Assembly: GCF_001182745.1 (NCBI RefSeq)
Contig: NZ_LN868939.1
Coordinates: 1,116,001 to 1,180,000 of the forward strand
DNA length: 64,000 nucleotides
Origin: Nocardia farcinica
GTDB lineage: Bacteria; Actinomycetota; Actinomycetes; Mycobacteriales; Mycobacteriaceae
Direction: 5' to 3'
Shown here piece after piece: positions 62,729-64,000 of this stretch. The notes under the pieces were generated by a model, which was given only the letters and a program-made list of their open reading frames with translations, did no database searches and was not told the origin of the DNA. The position numbers and the translations under genes were made by a program. Numbering within the stretch: the stretch's first letter is position 1; every line of letters starts with the position of its first letter.

Positions 62729-64000
62729 ATGCTGGTGAAGATCAGGCCGGACGCGCAATTGTCCGCGGCCGAAGGCGAATTCGTCGACTGCCTGCGCTCG
62801 CTGCCGGTCACCTGCCTGGCCCTGGTCGACGTGCGGGTCGATCGCGGCACCCGCCGGGTGGGCGCGGTGCTGGTGCTGCCCCGCGGGGTGGCGGTGGTCG
62901 AGATCCGCGGCTTCCGGCGCAGGCAGAGCGGTATTCTCAGCGCCCGCGCCGACGCCGCCTGGACGATCAGCGGCGACCCTGCCGACCTCGACGGCGAGAC
63001 CGTGCCCGCGGACCGTCTCGAACACGCCCTCTACGCCGTGCGGACCACGCTGGAGCGGGCCCTGCTCGATCCCGGCCACGTCTGCGGCGTGGTGGCCCTC
63101 GTGCCGTTCCGCGGGGTGGTGGTGCGCCCGTCCCGCATCGGCCTGCGCCCCGGCCGCGAGGTGCTGGTCGCCAACGTGACCGACGCCGCCGACCTGCGCG
63201 GCTACCTCGAGAAATTCAATGCGGGGGAACGGGAATGGACCCCCGATCAGGTGCTCGCCGCGGCGCACGCGCTCGGCATGAGCGACGGTGTGGGCCGCGA
63301 GGACCTGACCGCGGACGGTTTCGGCGGCCCCCCGCCGGGCCCCCGGACCCGCCGCAACCCACTCTCGGCATTCCGCCGCAAACCCGGCCCGCCACCGCCC
63401 TCGGCGACCCCACCGGGAACCGAGCCCGGCATCAGCGCGGCGCCCAGTGCCGAAGGCTTCGCCCCGGCCGGCGGAATCGACCGTCCCACCACAGGATCCG
63501 GCCCGGGAGAGCCCGCACCAACCCCTCCCGAGGCGCACCCGACGACGCCGGTCGTGGGCCCCGCGGTCCCGCGTGCGAATCCCGCTGCCGACGCCGCCGA
63601 CCCGGACACCTCCCCGCCCGCGGTGCCTGTCCAGGCCGCCGAACCTACGCCCGTTCGGGCGCCTTCCGAGTCGCCCGGCCCGACCTCACGACCTCAGCCT
63701 GCCGCGCCCTCCCGGGCCGCCGATCCCACATCGGGTCGGGCGCCTTCCGACGGGTCGCCCGGCCCGACCTCACCACCGGCGCCCGTCGGGGCCGCCGACC
63801 CCATGCCGGTTCGGACGCCTACCGAGTCGCCTCGCCAGGCTCCGCCAACTCGGTCTGCGGCGCCCGTCCGGGCCGCCGCCACACCGGGCCGGTCGCCGAT
63901 CGAGTCGGCCGGCCCGACCCCACCACCTCCGCCCGCGACCGGCGGCCCGCGCTCCGGCGGCTACGCCCCCGCGTTCGCCCCGCCCCGCTCCACCCCCCGC
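62729..64000 (+). CDS. Partial gene: N-terminal nuclease-related-like domain with a Pro-rich tail, runs off the right edge
   Basis: Open from ATG 62729 to the window end without a stop: 424 codons visible. Residues about 1-165 form a folded domain (LVKIRPDAQLSAAEGEFVDCLRSLPVTCLALVDVRVDRGTRRVGAVLVLPRGVAVVEIRGFRRRQSGIL...), resembling NERD-like proteins only in its beta-strand pattern; I cannot assign it firmly. From about 195 a long Pro/Ala/Ser tail carries degenerate repeats of RAPSESPGPTS type. No signal peptide is seen. It may continue into a membrane or kinase-like part. Confidence 0.7.
   Translation, partial: MLVKIRPDAQLSAAEGEFVDCLRSLPVTCLALVDVRVDRGTRRVGAVLVLPRGVAVVEIRGFRRRQSGILSARADAAWTISGDPADLDGETVPADRLEHALYAVRTTLERALLDPGHVCGVVALVPFRGVVVRPSRIGLRPGREVLVANVTDAADLRGYLEKFNAGEREWTPDQVLAAAHALGMSDGVGREDLTADGFGGPPPGPRTRRNPLSAFRRKPGPPPPSATPPGTEPGISAAPSAEGFAPAGGIDRPTTGSGPGEPAPTPPEAHPTTPVVGPAVPRANPAADAADPDTSPPAVPVQAAEPTPVRAPSESPGPTSRPQPAAPSRAADPTSGRAPSDGSPGPTSPPAPVGAADPMPVRTPTESPRQAPPTRSAAPVRAAATPGRSPIESAGPTPPPPPATGGPRSGGYAPAFAPPRSTPR

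Overview
The window is a contiguous piece of a very GC-rich actinomycete chromosome, most likely Nocardia or a close mycolate-forming relative. The evidence is codon use, two CIRCE elements ahead of a groEL2-type chaperonin, an MMPL exporter, a conservon, F420-type oxidoreductases, and gene order. The chain xthA - GNAT - def - DUF3263 - LytR_C protein - sodC - carboxylate-amine ligase, with thiC, a two-domain AAA ATPase, psd/pssA, groEL, a prolyl oligopeptidase, lpd and a carboxymuconolactone-decarboxylase protein, recalls (from memory) the M. tuberculosis Rv0423c-Rv0464c order, here opened up by inserted blocks.

Layout. 1-8.2 kb: a COG0523 GTPase with a Zur-type palindrome at its start, a thioesterase, thiC under a TPP riboswitch, a VOC protein, TetR, an MMPL transporter and OsmC. 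8.4-12.5 kb: a lower-GC accessory patch with a 2H-phosphoesterase-like gene and an XRE-TPR regulator split by an IS3-family element whose removal in silico restores the frame; two small genes diverge from the regulator. 12.5-17.8 kb: a complete conservon (kinase, roadblock, DUF742, GTPase, two P450s), nearly every junction overlapping. 18-20.3 kb: homogentisate catabolism (hmgA-fahA). 20.4-25.9 kb: the conserved xthA/def/sodC/YbdK block. 26-33.3 kb: a PAP2 membrane protein converging on a six-gene Mrp-type Na+/H+ antiporter operon. 33.5-40 kb: AAA ATPase, small secreted and zinc-finger proteins, and a cNMP-domain histidine kinase paired with a receiver-thioredoxin-reductase fusion that lacks the redox CxxC.

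40-48.8 kb: SRPBCC protein, fabH, psd-pssA joined by a 17-bp repeat that encodes a chain of minigenes, an ECF41-like sigma factor with an FAD oxidoreductase, a Clp-N/HTH protein behind a long inverted repeat, and groEL. 48.9-58.6 kb: hydrolases, a ZIP transporter, TetR/hydrolase pair, prolyl oligopeptidase, an atypical M19 dipeptidase-like protein, an MDR reductase and an AraC regulator. 58.7-64 kb: lpd, a polysaccharide deacetylase, an F420-type protein, a VOC protein with a 33-bp dyad upstream, a carboxymuconolactone-decarboxylase protein, and a Pro-rich protein that runs off the right edge.

No tRNA, rRNA, CRISPR array or prophage was recognised. The strongest leads for new biology are the psd-pssA minigene cascade, the IS-split regulator locus, the inverted repeat enclosing the Clp-N/HTH ribosome binding site, and the CxxC-less receiver-reductase fusion.
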